This document shows, piece by piece, positions 13,668-24,831 of a stretch of DNA of 64,000 nt (position 1 is the first letter of the stretch; every line of letters starts with the position of its first letter). The notes beneath the pieces are model-generated. The model was not told the origin of the DNA and made no database searches. It saw only the letters and a program-made list of their open reading frames with translations. The DNA comes from Linanthus parryae (Eukaryota > Streptophyta > Magnoliopsida > Ericales > Polemoniaceae), in contig JALGPY010000007.1 of assembly GCA_023055425.1 (NCBI GenBank), forward strand, positions 19,292,001 through 19,356,000, in the 5' to 3' direction. The translations under genes were made by a program, and so were the position numbers.

Positions 13668-15513
13668 TCATCCCCCTTTCAGACTCATTAAAAATGAAGC
13701 CAGAGTAAAACCAACCTTACCAGCTAGAGCCAGCACTTCTCTTTTCAGTCTTCTCTGCAATTTCAGCTTCTCCACTTCTCTTTGCTCTTCTGCTTCACTA
13801 GCAAGCTTTTCCAAGTCTTTATACCAGAGCTTTCTTGACACTGGGATCTCACTCAGAATTTCATCAACTCTGCTATTATCTCCTTTTTGTTCAATTAAGC
13901 CTACTTCATCCACTGAATTTTCACAACCCTTAAACAATCTATAGCTGTAATCTTTACAGATAACCCTGCTTGAACTCTCTTTGAAGTTGCTTCTTTTGCA
14001 TAAATCATGTCCTTCACCATTTTAACTTTCCCTCTCTGGACCTCTTTTTCCAAATTAGTTTCATAATTCAATATCACTCTCCTTTTCTTTGCTTCTTCAT
14101 CCGCCCTATACATTCCAGCTCTCTTTCGCAGATGAAAAAATCGGTTGAAAACATCAGAGATAGAAATATCAAAATAAGGATTACCCGGTATCTGTTCATT
14201 CTCCTCTGTTTGGGTCGGACTTTGGATCGAAAATGGCCTTCTCCGGATTCGGACTTTCCGCCCCGATTTATTGTTGTCTCTCATAATCCATGGGCTGAAT
14301 CCTTGGGTTGAGTTAGCTGTTACTAACATTTTTTGTTGGGCTGGGTCGAACTTTTCTTCCTTAGTTGGACTCGCGGGCTCTTCAACGAAATAATTTCTTT
14401 GTTGGGCTTCCCCTTGGGCCTCATCTGGGCAGCCCACATTTATTTTCCCTAGTTCATAAACCCTAATGTCCTTCCTTCTTTCTTGAACCGATTCGTCCAT
14501 ACCGATGAAATTTGTCCCGACTTCATCATCCACTATAGCATCGCCATCTGTCCCACTAAACACCCTATTTCCAGCTGTAACTTCCTACACGCGCTCTTCC
14601 TCTTCAAACATTGTTTCTGCAACACGCGCCACTCTTTCTGGATCGGAAAACTTTTCCGGTGATGGTTGGCCTTCTCTTTGATTCCACCCTTCCTTCTGGC
14701 TCACTGCTTCACCAATTTTCTTCCAGATTTCTTCTCTTTTGGCTCTCTGAACCTTCTTCAACTCCTCTTTCACTATCCTTTGTTTCTCTGTCATTACCCT
14801 GTAGTTAGACCTCATCTCTGGCCCGAATTCGGGAACCATCCCTTCCTCCCACTCTGTAAATCGACACTGGACATCTCTATGACCCAGACGACCACAACGA
14901 TAACAAAAATCCCCCAGTTTCTCATACATAAAGCTAACCCAAGCTTCATCCGATTTGTTCTCATTGATTTTCAACCCCTTTTGGGCAAAGGCTTCAAACC
15001 CTCTTGGCCACCGATGGCGTAGAAAAAGGAATAATAGGGATTAGGCCCTATTTCAGACTCTAGGTATTGGTGGATACAGAGAAACCTCTCTTGTATCTTC
15101 TCTGCATTTGACAGAGATCGTTCTTGAAGAGGAACTCCACGCACTTGAATCCAGAAAGGGATTTTTGTAAAATCCCTTTGTTCAATCTGCTCTCCTACCT
15201 TCCATTCCTGTAAATGAAGATTAAAGTTGCTTAAAACCCAGGGAGATTTATTTTTTACACGCTTGTAATCTTCTTCTTCCTCAAAGAGAAACACGAAGAT
15301 GTTATTTCCTAGGACTTCAATTTCTAAACCCCCTTTGATATCCCAGATCCCATTGGCAACGCTCCTCATCGTGTTCTTCCCCAAACTTTTTCCACTAAAG
15401 AGTTTACCAATCAACATCCGCCTACACATATTCTCTGTGATTTCTTCATCATCCTCCAGATTCAGACCCCCTTCAAACTTTCGATCTAAGAACTCCATAC
15501 TTTTAGCCCACAT
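13668..15513 (-). pseudogene. LINE ORF1: DUF4283 plus CCHC zinc-knuckle protein, broken
   Basis: The first segment (15513-14971) begins MWAKSMEFLDRKFEGG and has the DUF4283 features, including a late FWIQVRGVPL motif. The second segment (14974-14585) carries the zinc knuckle CYRCGRLGHRDVQC, a C-x2-C-x4-H-x4-C RNA-binding motif. Further low-complexity charged segments follow at 14563-13901 and 13937-13668. In the family, ORF1 binds the element RNA and chaperones it into particles. At least three frame changes or stops separate these pieces, so no intact protein is made. The knuckle itself is preserved, which suggests a moderately young copy. Confidence 0.8.
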
Positions 15514-15761
15514 ATCTTACACAAACACTCACTCAAAAAAAACCCAAAAAGAAACAACAAAACCCTTTTCCAGGCAAAAAGGAGGAACAAAAAGAGAATA
15601 AGATCTGACAACACAATAAAACGAGACACCAAATCAAAATGGTGAAAGAAGGATGACAGAAGAATCGTCACCGGAAAAAAGAAAACGCAACGCGTTATTC
15701 TTTTAGAAAATATCTCATCCCTAAATTTGCGGAGCAAAGACTAGAGAGAGAAAGATCCATA

Positions 15762-15824
15762 ACTTTCACACCTTCCAGTTTGGAAATGACACTTTCACAC
15801 CTTCCAGTTTGGAAATGACACTTT
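15762..15824. repeat. 29-bp tandem repeat, two copies, in the host repeat between the LINEs
   Basis: 15762-15790 and 15791-15819 are identical 29-bp units starting ACTTTCACACCTTCCAG, with a five-base start of a third. They belong to the same dispersed family as 851-960 and 9404-9434. They are the strip of host sequence left between the two LINE insertions. Confidence 0.85.
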
Positions 15825-15840
15825 AACATTAGTCTGCCAC

Positions 15841-18131
15841 CGTACCTTTTCACAATCTATCTTCAAGCACTCTCTTTGCATCTGCAACACCTTCAACATG
15901 AAGGACAGGTCCATGGCATTCAGCTAAGCAGGCAAACACAACCAATCTCTCATTTGTTCTTCGCAGACGACTGCATGCTCTTTTCTAAGCATACGTTGGG
16001 ATCTTGCAATACCCTTGCTACACACATGGATTTTTCTCAGTCTTTGGCCAGCAAATTGACCTTAACAAATTATATATCCTCTTCAGTCCCAACACTCCGC
16101 CTGACTTGGGAGATCTTTTTACAAAATACTTTGGACGCTTACCTCGACAGACACTGGAATTTATCTCGGACTTCCCCTTGCTGACTCTCGTACCAAGTCT
16201 CAAGCTTCTAGATAGATCAGTGATAGGTATGCTGCAAAATGGGTCTCTGGCAAGGTCGACTTCTGAACTTTGCAGGATGGTTGACCTTGGCAAAATCAGA
16301 GCTTTCTTCTCTCCATGTTCATTTCGGATCCTCCTTTCAGATTCCAGCAAAGTCCATACAAGATATCAACAAGAAAGCTGTATGTTTTTTGCGTAATCCA
16401 GAAAGCTCGAGACGATCATTCTGATCCGTGATAAGGAACTTTGGAAAGGTAAGAGTCATGGTGGACTAGGTTTGCGCAATCAAGCTTGGAGTAATCAAGC
16501 TTTCATCACTTCTTCCTTTTGGCGTCTCCTCCAAAGCAACACCACCCTGACTGCTTCCACTCTCAAGTCAAAATATCCTTCTGTTTTCACCACAAAATCC
16601 TTAACTTTTGCAGATAGCACAGCTCAACAATCAGGATCTTGGTTTTGGAAGAGTGTCGCTTCAGGACGACACCTCATTCTGATGGGTGCAACTTGGTCTT
16701 TGGGGTATGACACCTCTCATCGATGGATCCTAGGACTCCTATGTTTATTTTCCTCAACTCCGCTCACCTGGATGCTCTTCATGTTAAAGATCTCATCCTC
16801 AATAACCATGAACACCAACATTGGAACATGCAACAGATTCAACAATTGCTGCCTCCTTTTCTTCTTAATCGAGTTGCGGCCATGCAGCTTCCCCCAAGCC
16901 CACACCGAACAACATTATTTGGCCTTTTACAAAATCAGGCTGTTATACCTCCCGCTCAGATATCGTTTTCTTGAAGCAAAGGCTTCTCCGAAATTTTTAC
17001 CAGCATGATATTTCCATGATCCAGACCCTCGTACAAAATTTTGGGGGAAATTATGGAGTCTCCCTTATCCATAAAAATACAAGCACTTTCTTTGAAAATG
17101 CATGCACAATGGACTCCCATGCTTATCCGGTTGGCTACTCATCGCCTTCATATCTCCCTTGTTTGTCCGATTTGCCACTCGGCACCGAAAATAATTGACC
17201 ATCTCTTTCTTTCACGCCCTTATGTTATACCTCTTTGGAACTCTATTACCACCCAAGCAGCAACACTTCCATTTTTTCCTTGGCTTGGATAAAGCATTTT
17301 TCTGCAGGAATCATCTCTTCGCCTAGTTTTGCCAGTTCTTTAGGGGAATTTGGAAAACGAGGAACTCTGTCATCTTCAAACGTCAAACATGGGATCCAGA
17401 CGCACTAGTAGCTTATACACAAGCTAGATCTCAGAAAACCCAGACTTTCTTCACATGTCGGGCATCACATATACAACTCCGTCGCCCTGCCCTTTCAGCA
17501 CACTCTCCCCTGTTTTCCCTCACAGAGAATCATATCATGTCTCATTCAAGGGAGGAAAACTATATAATAGTAAATGGAGTCAGGAATAAAAGAATGCTCT
17601 CAGGTGGCATAGGAGTTCACCGCTCCCTTTCAACAACCGATCAGCCACTTACCTACCATAAGCACTGTACTGTTTCCTCAGCTTTACAAATGGAACTGCT
17701 TGCTATTTTACATGGGTTTTCGTTTGCTTGATCCATACACTGCTTATCATTTATCATTTATACCGATAGCCTGAAGGCTTTTAAAATTCTACAGGGGTAT
17801 GATCTTTCTTCCTTTGAGGATGCACCAGTTGTCATAGCTATTCGACATGAGGTTGGCTTGCTACGCGATTGCGCGATCCAGAAAGTACATCGCACTTTTG
17901 TTTCACAGGCTAATGTCTTGGCAGCTCGAGCCTCTCGTAGCATGTAGCTAGTTTGTGGGTTTGTATATTTTCCTAATCTATGAGTATAGGTTTTATTCCG
18001 TAGCTTTTTCCTTCATCTCAGCTTCCTGTTTCTAGTTTGTTTATGTTGTACATTAGCTATTTGCCTTTTTGGCATGGGTGTATCGCGGTTTTTGGGCCCA
18101 TGTCGATGTTTGGTGCTCCTGTACTATGTGG

Positions 18132-18186
<55 letters not shown>

Positions 18187-18206
18187 CCTTACCTTTGATA
18201 AAAAAA
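15841..18206 (+). mobile_element. 5'-truncated LINE with 17-bp target-site duplication
   Basis: The element starts inside the reverse-transcriptase domain (YLFTIYLQALSLHLQ) and soon reaches the active-site box HLFFADDCMLF near 15945-15980. It continues through a zf-RVT segment near 17130-17240 (CPICHSAPKIIDHLF) and an RNase H remnant at 17540-17945. It ends in (TA)n at 18134-18183 and a short A-rich tail. The 17-mer TAACATTAGTCTGCCAC lies immediately before (15824-15840) and after (18207-18223), which fixes both edges exactly. Many frameshifts and stops make it a dead copy. 5' truncation within the polymerase is the usual outcome of incomplete target-primed reverse transcription. Confidence 0.92.
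18134..18183. repeat. (TA)n microsatellite at LINE 3' end
   Basis: About 25 TA dinucleotides occupy the 3' untranslated end of the truncated LINE, just before its tail and target duplication. Confidence 0.95.
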
Positions 18207-18241
18207 TAACATTAGTCTGCCACTTTAACATTAGTCTGCCA
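18207..18241. repeat. right copy of LINE target duplication followed by a second host copy
   Basis: 18207-18223 repeats 15824-15840 exactly. The next bases, 18224-18241, repeat the same phrase once more (TTTAACATTAGTCTGCCA). The host site therefore already had a 19-bp tandem repeat before insertion, and the LINE entered between its two units. Confidence 0.85.
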
Positions 18242-18849
18242 AATTTTAGGACACATGAACCCCTAACTGTGACATTCAATATTCTAAGGCTTTGTTTCGG
18301 CAAGGATTTGGGGGGAGGGCTCATTTATACCTTCTGCTTCTCATCCCTTTTTTGAGTGCGGTAAGGAGCGGAAGGTATAAGCTACATTTCATTATCCCCG
18401 TTCCCTACATTTTATCTAAAAGTTTACACCACTCCTGGGCGGTGAGGGATGGCATAAGCCAGAATAAAGAAAATGAGATAAAGTAGGTAGTAGGAGAAAG
18501 ACCAAATTACTCCCATATTAAACACAAAAGTGAGTTGAAACTCTTTCAATATTGAATTTGAATGCTAGTTTAATGTTGGTTTTAGTGTACATGAAACTAT
18601 TCATTCACATTGTTTTGTTGAATCATCTTCTATAACGTTGCATGTTGAAACAAATCATTCAACAAAGCAGTTAGCCGCAGTACTGGATCAACATTATCAT
18701 GATGCAATTCATCTGTTATCATCCTTATTCGAATTTTATAATTGTTATATTAAATTTTTAAACAGATCATTCAATATGAGGTGCTTCTTGAATACTTGTG
18801 GTCATAGTGGAATAGAACTCATTGCACACACATTATATATTAGTTTGTT
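18242..18849. other. intergenic, nothing recognised
   Basis: AT-rich spacer without a supported ORF, terminal repeat or structured element. Confidence 0.4.
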
Positions 18850-18992
18850 GTCGTAACCCTTTGTCAAACTATGCGAGCTAGTGGATTTGAAGTCATCGAA
18901 TGCTTCTCCATCAACAAATTTCTTTTATGTTTTTGTCGTAACCCTTTGTCAAACTATGTGAGCTGACGGATTAAAAGTCATTGAATGCTTCT
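18850..18992. repeat. direct duplication, about 58 bp, period 85
   Basis: The segment beginning GTCGTAACCCTTTGTCAAAC at 18850 recurs at 18935 with few differences, and both copies end in GAATGCTTCTC. The duplication abuts the trehalose-phosphate phosphatase fragment and may have travelled with it. Confidence 0.8.
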
Positions 18993-18998
18993 CCTCTC

Positions 18999-19136
18999 CG
19001 TCTTGTAATTGACTGGAACAAAGCGAAAGTAAGGAAAACACTTGAGTTTCCTGGAATCACTCGGGTTAAATAGCAAGGAAGATGTGCTCCCAATCTATAT
19101 TGGAGATGACATGACTGATGAAGATGTGTTTAAGGT
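18999..19136 (+). pseudogene. trehalose-6-phosphate phosphatase fragment, frameshifted
   Basis: Frame one from 18999 reads RLVIDWNKAK..LEF. After a one-base shift near 19045, the next frame reads [20 protein letters not shown] and then DMTDEDVFK. These match the C-terminal part of plant trehalose-6-phosphate phosphatases: the VIDWDKGKA segment and the GDDxTDED acidic motif that completes the HAD-type active site. The family dephosphorylates trehalose-6-phosphate, a sugar-status signal. Only about 45 codons are present, there is a frameshift, and neither upstream catalytic motifs nor the downstream end were found. It is a relic, probably carried in by a transposon or a partial duplication. Identification is secure from the motifs; its origin is inferred. 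Confidence 0.8.
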
Positions 19137-19139
19137 CCC

Positions 19140-20955
19140 AACAAAGTCTCTTCGATTGCTCCCTTAGTGCAAACAACGTGAATTTCATCTCCAGGTATCA
19201 AAGAGGGAATTTCATCTCCATAATGACCGGTAAGTTCCGTAAGAAGCAATCCAGGGATCTCAAGCAAGGGGCTCCATTCCTCTGTGTGAATCTCATTCCT
19301 CTTCACCAGTTATCGAGTTTCGAGGCTCGAGGGAGTGAAATCTCACTCCCTCCAAATGCACAAGACACCACTCGCTGATAGCATAGTCATTGCTTTGTAT
19401 GGTTAATCTATGACTTGCTTAAAAATGGGACTTTGCTGCAACTCCTGGAAGAGTTAGCACATAAATGACAAAGTAGAGTTTACTAGCCATTTTAATCACA
19501 TACAGTAACTACTAATTTTGTTCTGTTATTCATTATGATATTCATTAATGGTCCATTTAGATGCTGAACCAATTAACAGATTTGACCAGTAGTCTAACTT
19601 CACGTAATACAATTTTACTAACATTATGTATACAATTTCTAAACGAATTTTTTATTTTTCATCTTTTTTTTACAAATCTGTCTAATGATTCTATCCTCAT
19701 TTGAATATTGAAAGCTCAAAAATATGAGATTGCTAAAAAAAACTACACAGGAAGAATTACAAAGATCATCTTGAGTGATTTGTTTTAATGTAATCTCATT
19801 CTATTTATAGTACCTCTTATCCAAATGAACAGCTATGATCGGTCCAACTTCATAATTCGTATTTTTTGTTTATTTGAAACAATTACTCTACATAATTTTA
19901 AAATACTATGTAACCATCTAAACAAATATAGAAAATCTAATGAGTTCGGTGGCACACTTTTTCCCTATACTCTATTCCATCGATACAAACTCGAGGGGGC
20001 GTAAGTACTGAGTACGCAGTGCGAGGCTATGCTCTTTAGAAGATGCTGAGATATGGACTTTGCCGAGAAGCTTGGCCAACCAACTGTTGGAGAAATTACG
20101 AGGAAAGGCACTATCGCAATAAGTGGAAAACTTCTATCTGATTAAGAGTATATAGCTTCCCTTGCGTTCCTATCGGAAAATGGATTTGAAAAAGCGGGAA
20201 GCCGACCAATTGCATGAAGGCTGGCATGGGTGAGTCATAAAGTACATACTGCGCGATGGTAGGGGTACATAAGGTGCGTAAATGGCACCCAAAATTAGAA
20301 TATAACTAGCTTTCAACCCGTGCGATGCACGTTAATGGCCCATATACATGCCAGTTTACTTGTGCAACTATATCGGTTGGTAAAGAGAGTTTCGGGCAAA
20401 CTAATTCAACAATTCCAATGTCTATATCTATAGGTCAAATATATTCTTTTTTATTTAAAAAATATCGCGATGTACTAAATATTTTTAAATAATGTTAAAT
20501 TATTATGTAATATAAATAATTTTAGTTTTACATAGGTCATTAGGTTTTTTTTCTAATATTTTTTTAGACTTATCTTTTTTGTCGAACGCTCTACGACTTG
20601 AGCTAGCACCATTTTCTAACATTTTCTTTTCTCATTGAAGAAGTTATAAAGTTTAAATCTTACATATCTAACCGTGAATCATTGCACAATTATTTTCTTA
20701 TTTTACAATTCTTATGAAATCGTTACACTGTAGTTGTAATAAATATGGGTTAATTTATAGACCCGTTAATTGACACTCATTAGTGGTTGTGATTTATCAT
20801 ATTGCTCTATTCATTTCAATGATTACAAACTAACATTTTCGAAAATCAATATATAAGCAGTTTTATAGAGATTCATTGATTACGTTTTTTTAGAAATAAA
20901 ACTTTTATTAATTAACTTGGCGATACATTCAAAACTGGACGATACATAAGGAGTT
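19140..20955. other. intergenic, degraded repeats
   Basis: No gene recognised. Around 20310-20335 the phrase AACCCGTGCGATGCACG resembles a common plant transposon-end motif, and the following 20400-20900 is very AT-rich. No target duplication was found. Confidence 0.3.
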
Positions 20956-20959
20956 TTAT

Positions 20960-21480
20960 AGATATCTATTGATTACTTTTTTTTTTAGAATTAAAACTTT
21001 TATTATGTAACTGGGCAATACATTCGAAACGGCCGAATTAAAATCTACCCATCTAGGGAAGCTGCTTTCCCATTTCCCGTCACCCACATTCATTGCATGC
21101 TTTGTGAGGCGGTCTGCTTCCTGGTTCTTCTCTCTAGCCACCCACCTCCATTTCGCCGAGTGGAAACTCATGGTTTTCTTTGCAACATAGTTAGCCTAAT
21201 TGCTGTTCTATCCTCCACTGGAGCGATGAATCGGCGGGTCATTAGATTAATTAGAACTTGGGCATCTCCTTCTATTCACAGATGTGTGACATTCTGTTTT
21301 GTGGCCAGATCTAATCCGAGCTCTAATTGCTGAGCTTCGGCTTCATTTGCGCCATTTTCTCACTTGATCTGTTTGGCTTGAGCGGGGATGATGGAACCGT
21401 GATGATTCTGTAGGAGAGTGTCGGCGTTGGCAGCCTTTGTAGTATACGTCCAGGGGCCATCGAATTCAAGCATCATAGTT
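20960..21480 (-). pseudogene. retroelement RNase H (RVT_3) remnant
   Basis: Read on the minus strand, the segment goes from LQTMMLEFDGPWTYTTKAAN through ANEAEAQQLELGLDLA to WRWVAREKNQEADRLTKHAM and WVDFNSAVSNVLPSYI. These correspond to the start, the acidic E box and the final D box (NxxAD) of the RNase H fold found at the 3' end of plant LINEs. Stops and frame changes break it. No neighbouring reverse transcriptase remains. Confidence 0.7.
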
Positions 21481-21484
21481 TGCA

Positions 21485-24271
21485 AATCTGGATTTTGCGC
21501 TCTTGAATCGACAATGCTTCAAGAGAGATCAATATTTTCTATAATGAAAAAAAAAAACCATGGTTGTCTTTTGCTATATTGGGTGAATATGTAGAGAGAT
21601 GAATGATTTACTGAATGTATAGGCTAAGCATTGAGTGAAAATCCAGCATAATCAAAGGAGAAAAAATAGTTTCTATGAGGCAAACCCAATCCATTGATTG
21701 ACCAAATCGGTTCTTATTGCACCTCGTCTTAAATTTAAATTTTCAATTGTTCTCAAAAAAATTAAATTTTCAATCAATTATTTTGTTTGACTAAAGTTGT
21801 TATTACTATACATTTTTCTGTTAAACTGTGCTTGTTATAGAAAACTCAAAATAGCAAAAATGCATCCAGACTATATACCCATTTTGTACACTTCCATACT
21901 AAAATACCTTAAAGTTTGGTCCTATGATTAATTTTTCAGCCCATTTGTTTCCATTTTTGGCATTATCATCCATTTAAACTGCTAATCAATATTATTTTGA
22001 CCCATTGTTACGTCATCTGTTACAATTGGTAATCAATACCTCCTAAAAAATAAATAGAAATCAATACCAATTTGTCCACCCACCGATTTAATTTCAGCGC
22101 AAATTTGTGGGTTTACATTAATTAATCAATAATTTCATGTGATTTAACATTTTTCAAAAAAATTGTTAATTAATTGAAAATTCCACGTGACAATTCCACA
22201 GACAAAGTTGAAGAAGACATTCTCAAATAGTATATATATAACAAGCTTCACAAAAGAAGCCATATAATCCATAGCAAGAAGATCGAGCTTAGCAACAAAG
22301 TTTCAAAGTTGTTGGCCGACGAAATGAGATGAAGGCTCCCGATGCGAGGCCCTTGATTTATATTGCTAGGTGGAACGAGAAAAGAAAGGACGGGGGCAAC
22401 CATGCATGGTACTTCTCGACCCTGTCTGCAGGGGACTGTTGAACGAGTTATTCATGAATGCTTCCGAATTAGACGAGCCAATAACTAAAAACATGTCCTG
22501 TATTAAGTGATATTTTTCCTCTCCCCATCAGAAACAGGCTCAATAATAAGAAAGTCACGGTATGAGGTCGAGTAAGGTAATATGTTGTTGTGCGACGGAG
22601 TTGTCTCTTAACAAAGCTACTTAACCTCCAGCACCATATAATTGTTCTTTCATGTATGAGAGTTGTCGCTCAAGGTAGAGACATCTCGTTGTTAAAAAGC
22701 AAGTAGATCCGAATAAAAATTAATAGAGACGACTCTTTCTCCCACTTTAATTAGGGGTGATTTAGGGTTATAACAACACAAAGTGAGTTATCCGGAGATG
22801 GGAGGCAAAGAAAAAACATTTCTCAAACAGCCGAAATAGTTTACAAAAAATATTCGAAAGCAAGAACCTTATTTAGAGACCCTTTATCCCACACCCAGAG
22901 ACTCCAAATTATAACCAATTGAAGCTGTCATTCCCAGAAATCCAGTCTTGATGTACTAGAACAACACACTTACTTCTCTAGGCAATTCTCATTTCCTACC
23001 GAGAGAAGGAAAACGAAAAGACAAACCCTAGCCCATATTCATTAATTTCCATATCCTACGCCCAGTTGCTTGCGGAACACACACTCTCTCCCTCTCTCTA
23101 TCTTTGTTCTTTTTGTCCTGGCGGCAGAACACAGCCAATATATAACATAGTAAGCGAAATGCAGTGTAAGCTCTCACAAGAAGGAGTCCAACCCATTTGA
23201 AGTAATGACCCATTGTTCTATAATGTTAAACAGAATTAAACGGGGCCACTGATGACTAACTAAACTCAGTAGGACCTCAACTCACTAAACCTTCGGGCGA
23301 ACCTCAGTAGGCAAATACCCCTTTGCGCTCTTGTATCTTCTAATCGTTTCATTTAAATCCTACCGCATAATGGAGAGGTGTTTAATCTTTAGAACAAGCT
23401 ACCATTAGCTGTCAAACTAGTGCTGAGCTAATATTATGATTTAATTTGTGTGGCCTTGTTACGTGTTTACAGCTTGTATGAGGAAAAATATAGTTAAAGA
23501 GAAGTGTATTATTGCAATATTAAAACGAATTTCTTTAACCTAGTCTCATCCCAATGGATCTAAGCTAACACAAACTATAAAATCAAAATAGAAATGAAAA
23601 TTATGGGTTTAAGGCTACATGTAGTACCATCACCCGGTATGTTGAACTATCGTATTATCATGGTACCATTGTGCCCCCAACTTTTGTATGTCCTCATAGA
23701 AGTCGTAGCTAAGAATTTGGGTTAGAAGATTATTACAAACCACAATACATATATCAACCTTTATGTTTGTTCCCGATCATGGTTGTGAATGGCTTTTAGT
23801 TGTTATCAATCAACAAAAGGGTGATAAGATAATGATGCAACACCCCAGTATCTTGGTTCAGGGTCAATACGACTAGTCGATAACCAAAAGTAGAAAAATA
23901 ATTCATGAAATTACATTTCGGCTAACAGTACAACAAAGCTTTTGAAACAAGTTTGACAAAAGTAAAGTGTTGGTGATATACAAAGTGCTCTAAACTAAAC
24001 TCGGTGTCCTCGTCTTGATATGCGTTCCCATCCCAGCCTACACTAACATGGGGTGGTTTTAGAAAAAAGACACCAACGTTGAAGAAAGTCAGTAACAATT
24101 GAGCAATTATATACTACGACGCATAAAGAGATGAGTTGACACCGCAATTATAAGTTGCAATAAAGTATGAAAATTTTATACAATAAACAGTAAATGAACT
24201 GGAATTTTAGAACAGTGAATAACATGATATAGCTATTAGTTGGAATAAACTGAAGAATCAGAAGCGACAAT
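21485..24271. other. intergenic, nothing firmly recognised
   Basis: AT-rich spacer. A TATATATATAAC stretch near 22231 followed by moderately GC-rich sequence could be a degraded LTR. No ORF or terminal repeat supports a named feature. Confidence 0.3.
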
Positions 24272-24485
24272 TGTAACAACCCGAGTGAATTACTGTCCCA
24301 ACTACTTCTTTATCCGTACTAGCAGATAAAAGTGCTTAAGCCTTGAAGGTGCTAGTAGTAATTCACAAGGTTTATCATATACCAGATGTCATACTCACAT
24401 ATCTTTGATGTGAGACAGGTTATTAAAATCCCCAACCATACCATATATCAATCCAGAATATCTCGATGTGTGATGGGATATTACA
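24272..24485 (-). repeat. TRIM 3' LTR
   Basis: This repeat is 214 bp and is homologous along its length to 24599-24831. It is followed on its right by the polypurine tract of the minus-strand element. Confidence 0.8.
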
Positions 24486-24583
24486 ATCCCCCCACCTTGT
24501 ATGATCGACGTCCTGGTCGAGTGTGCCCTGTCACACATCCCCTTGGCCGGCGGCGAACCGCCACCGAGCCTTTGCTTAGGGTT

Positions 24584-24596
24584 GACTCTGATACCA
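24584..24596 (-). other. primer-binding site for initiator Met tRNA
   Basis: The minus strand reads TGGTATCAGAGTC, two bases from the LTR edge. This is the standard distance and sequence for plant retrotransposons primed by tRNA-iMet. Confidence 0.85.
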
Positions 24597-24598
24597 AT

Positions 24599-24831
24599 TG
24601 TTAACAACCCGAGCGAATTAGTGTCACAACAACTTCTCTATCCGCACCACCGAATCAAAATTCTTACGCCTTAAAGGTGCTAGTAGTAATCCACAAGATT
24701 TACCATATACGAGATGTCATAGTCACAAATCTCTGATGTGAGATATGCTATTGCAATCCCCAACCATACCATATATACATGGAATCAACAATATCAATCT
24801 ACAATATCTCGATGTGGGATGAGATATTACA
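24599..24831 (-). repeat. TRIM 5' LTR
   Basis: This repeat is 233 bp and is longer than its partner mainly through an extra segment near 24780-24795. It adjoins the primer-binding site. A possible 5-bp duplication (ACAAT at 24267-24271 and 24829-24833) overlaps the LTR tip, so the target duplication is unresolved. Confidence 0.8.

Larger units (their letters stand above)
9435..15755 (-). mobile_element. nearly full-length LINE (non-LTR retrotransposon), inactive
   Basis: Read on the minus strand, the element has a 5' leader, a gag-like ORF1 with DUF4283 and a CCHC knuckle, then ORF2 with endonuclease, reverse transcriptase, zf-RVT and RNase H. It ends in a poly-A tail, seen as poly-T at 9435-9463. 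This is the layout of plant L1-type LINEs. The length of about 6.3 kb is normal for a full copy. Frames are broken at several points. I found no convincing target-site duplication: the left edge is sharp at the poly-T, while the right edge is uncertain between about 15730 and 15761, where a host tandem repeat resumes. The element lies about 500 bp downstream of the Furry stop, in opposite orientation. Confidence 0.9.
24272..24831 (-). mobile_element. TRIM (miniature LTR retrotransposon) with both LTRs
   Basis: Two direct repeats, 24272-24485 and 24599-24831, each begin TGT(T)AACAACCCGAG and end GATATTACA, with matching TGTAA/TTACA tips. They flank only 113 bp. Just inside the right repeat, 24584-24596 reads on the minus strand as TGGTATCAGAGTC, the complement of the initiator-Met tRNA 3' end used as primer-binding site. 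Just inside the left repeat, 24487-24496 is a pyrimidine tract, i.e. a purine tract on the minus strand. These signals orient the element to the minus strand. It has no room for proteins, so it would depend on another element. Sequence divergence between the LTRs suggests an old insertion. Family name not assigned; on the minus strand each LTR starts TGTAATATCCCA, as in several plant TRIMs. Confidence 0.85.

Noticed and set aside
9391..15760. AGATCCAT on both sides of the first LINE as a target duplication
   Set aside because: The left copy lies about 40 bases from the poly-T edge instead of abutting it, and eight bases can match by chance.
20020..20290. possible organellar-derived insert
   Set aside because: The text looked unlike its surroundings, but I could not match it to any plastid or mitochondrial gene.
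24386..24607. overlapping ORFs on both strands
   Set aside because: They fall entirely within the TRIM LTR and interior and reflect its base composition.
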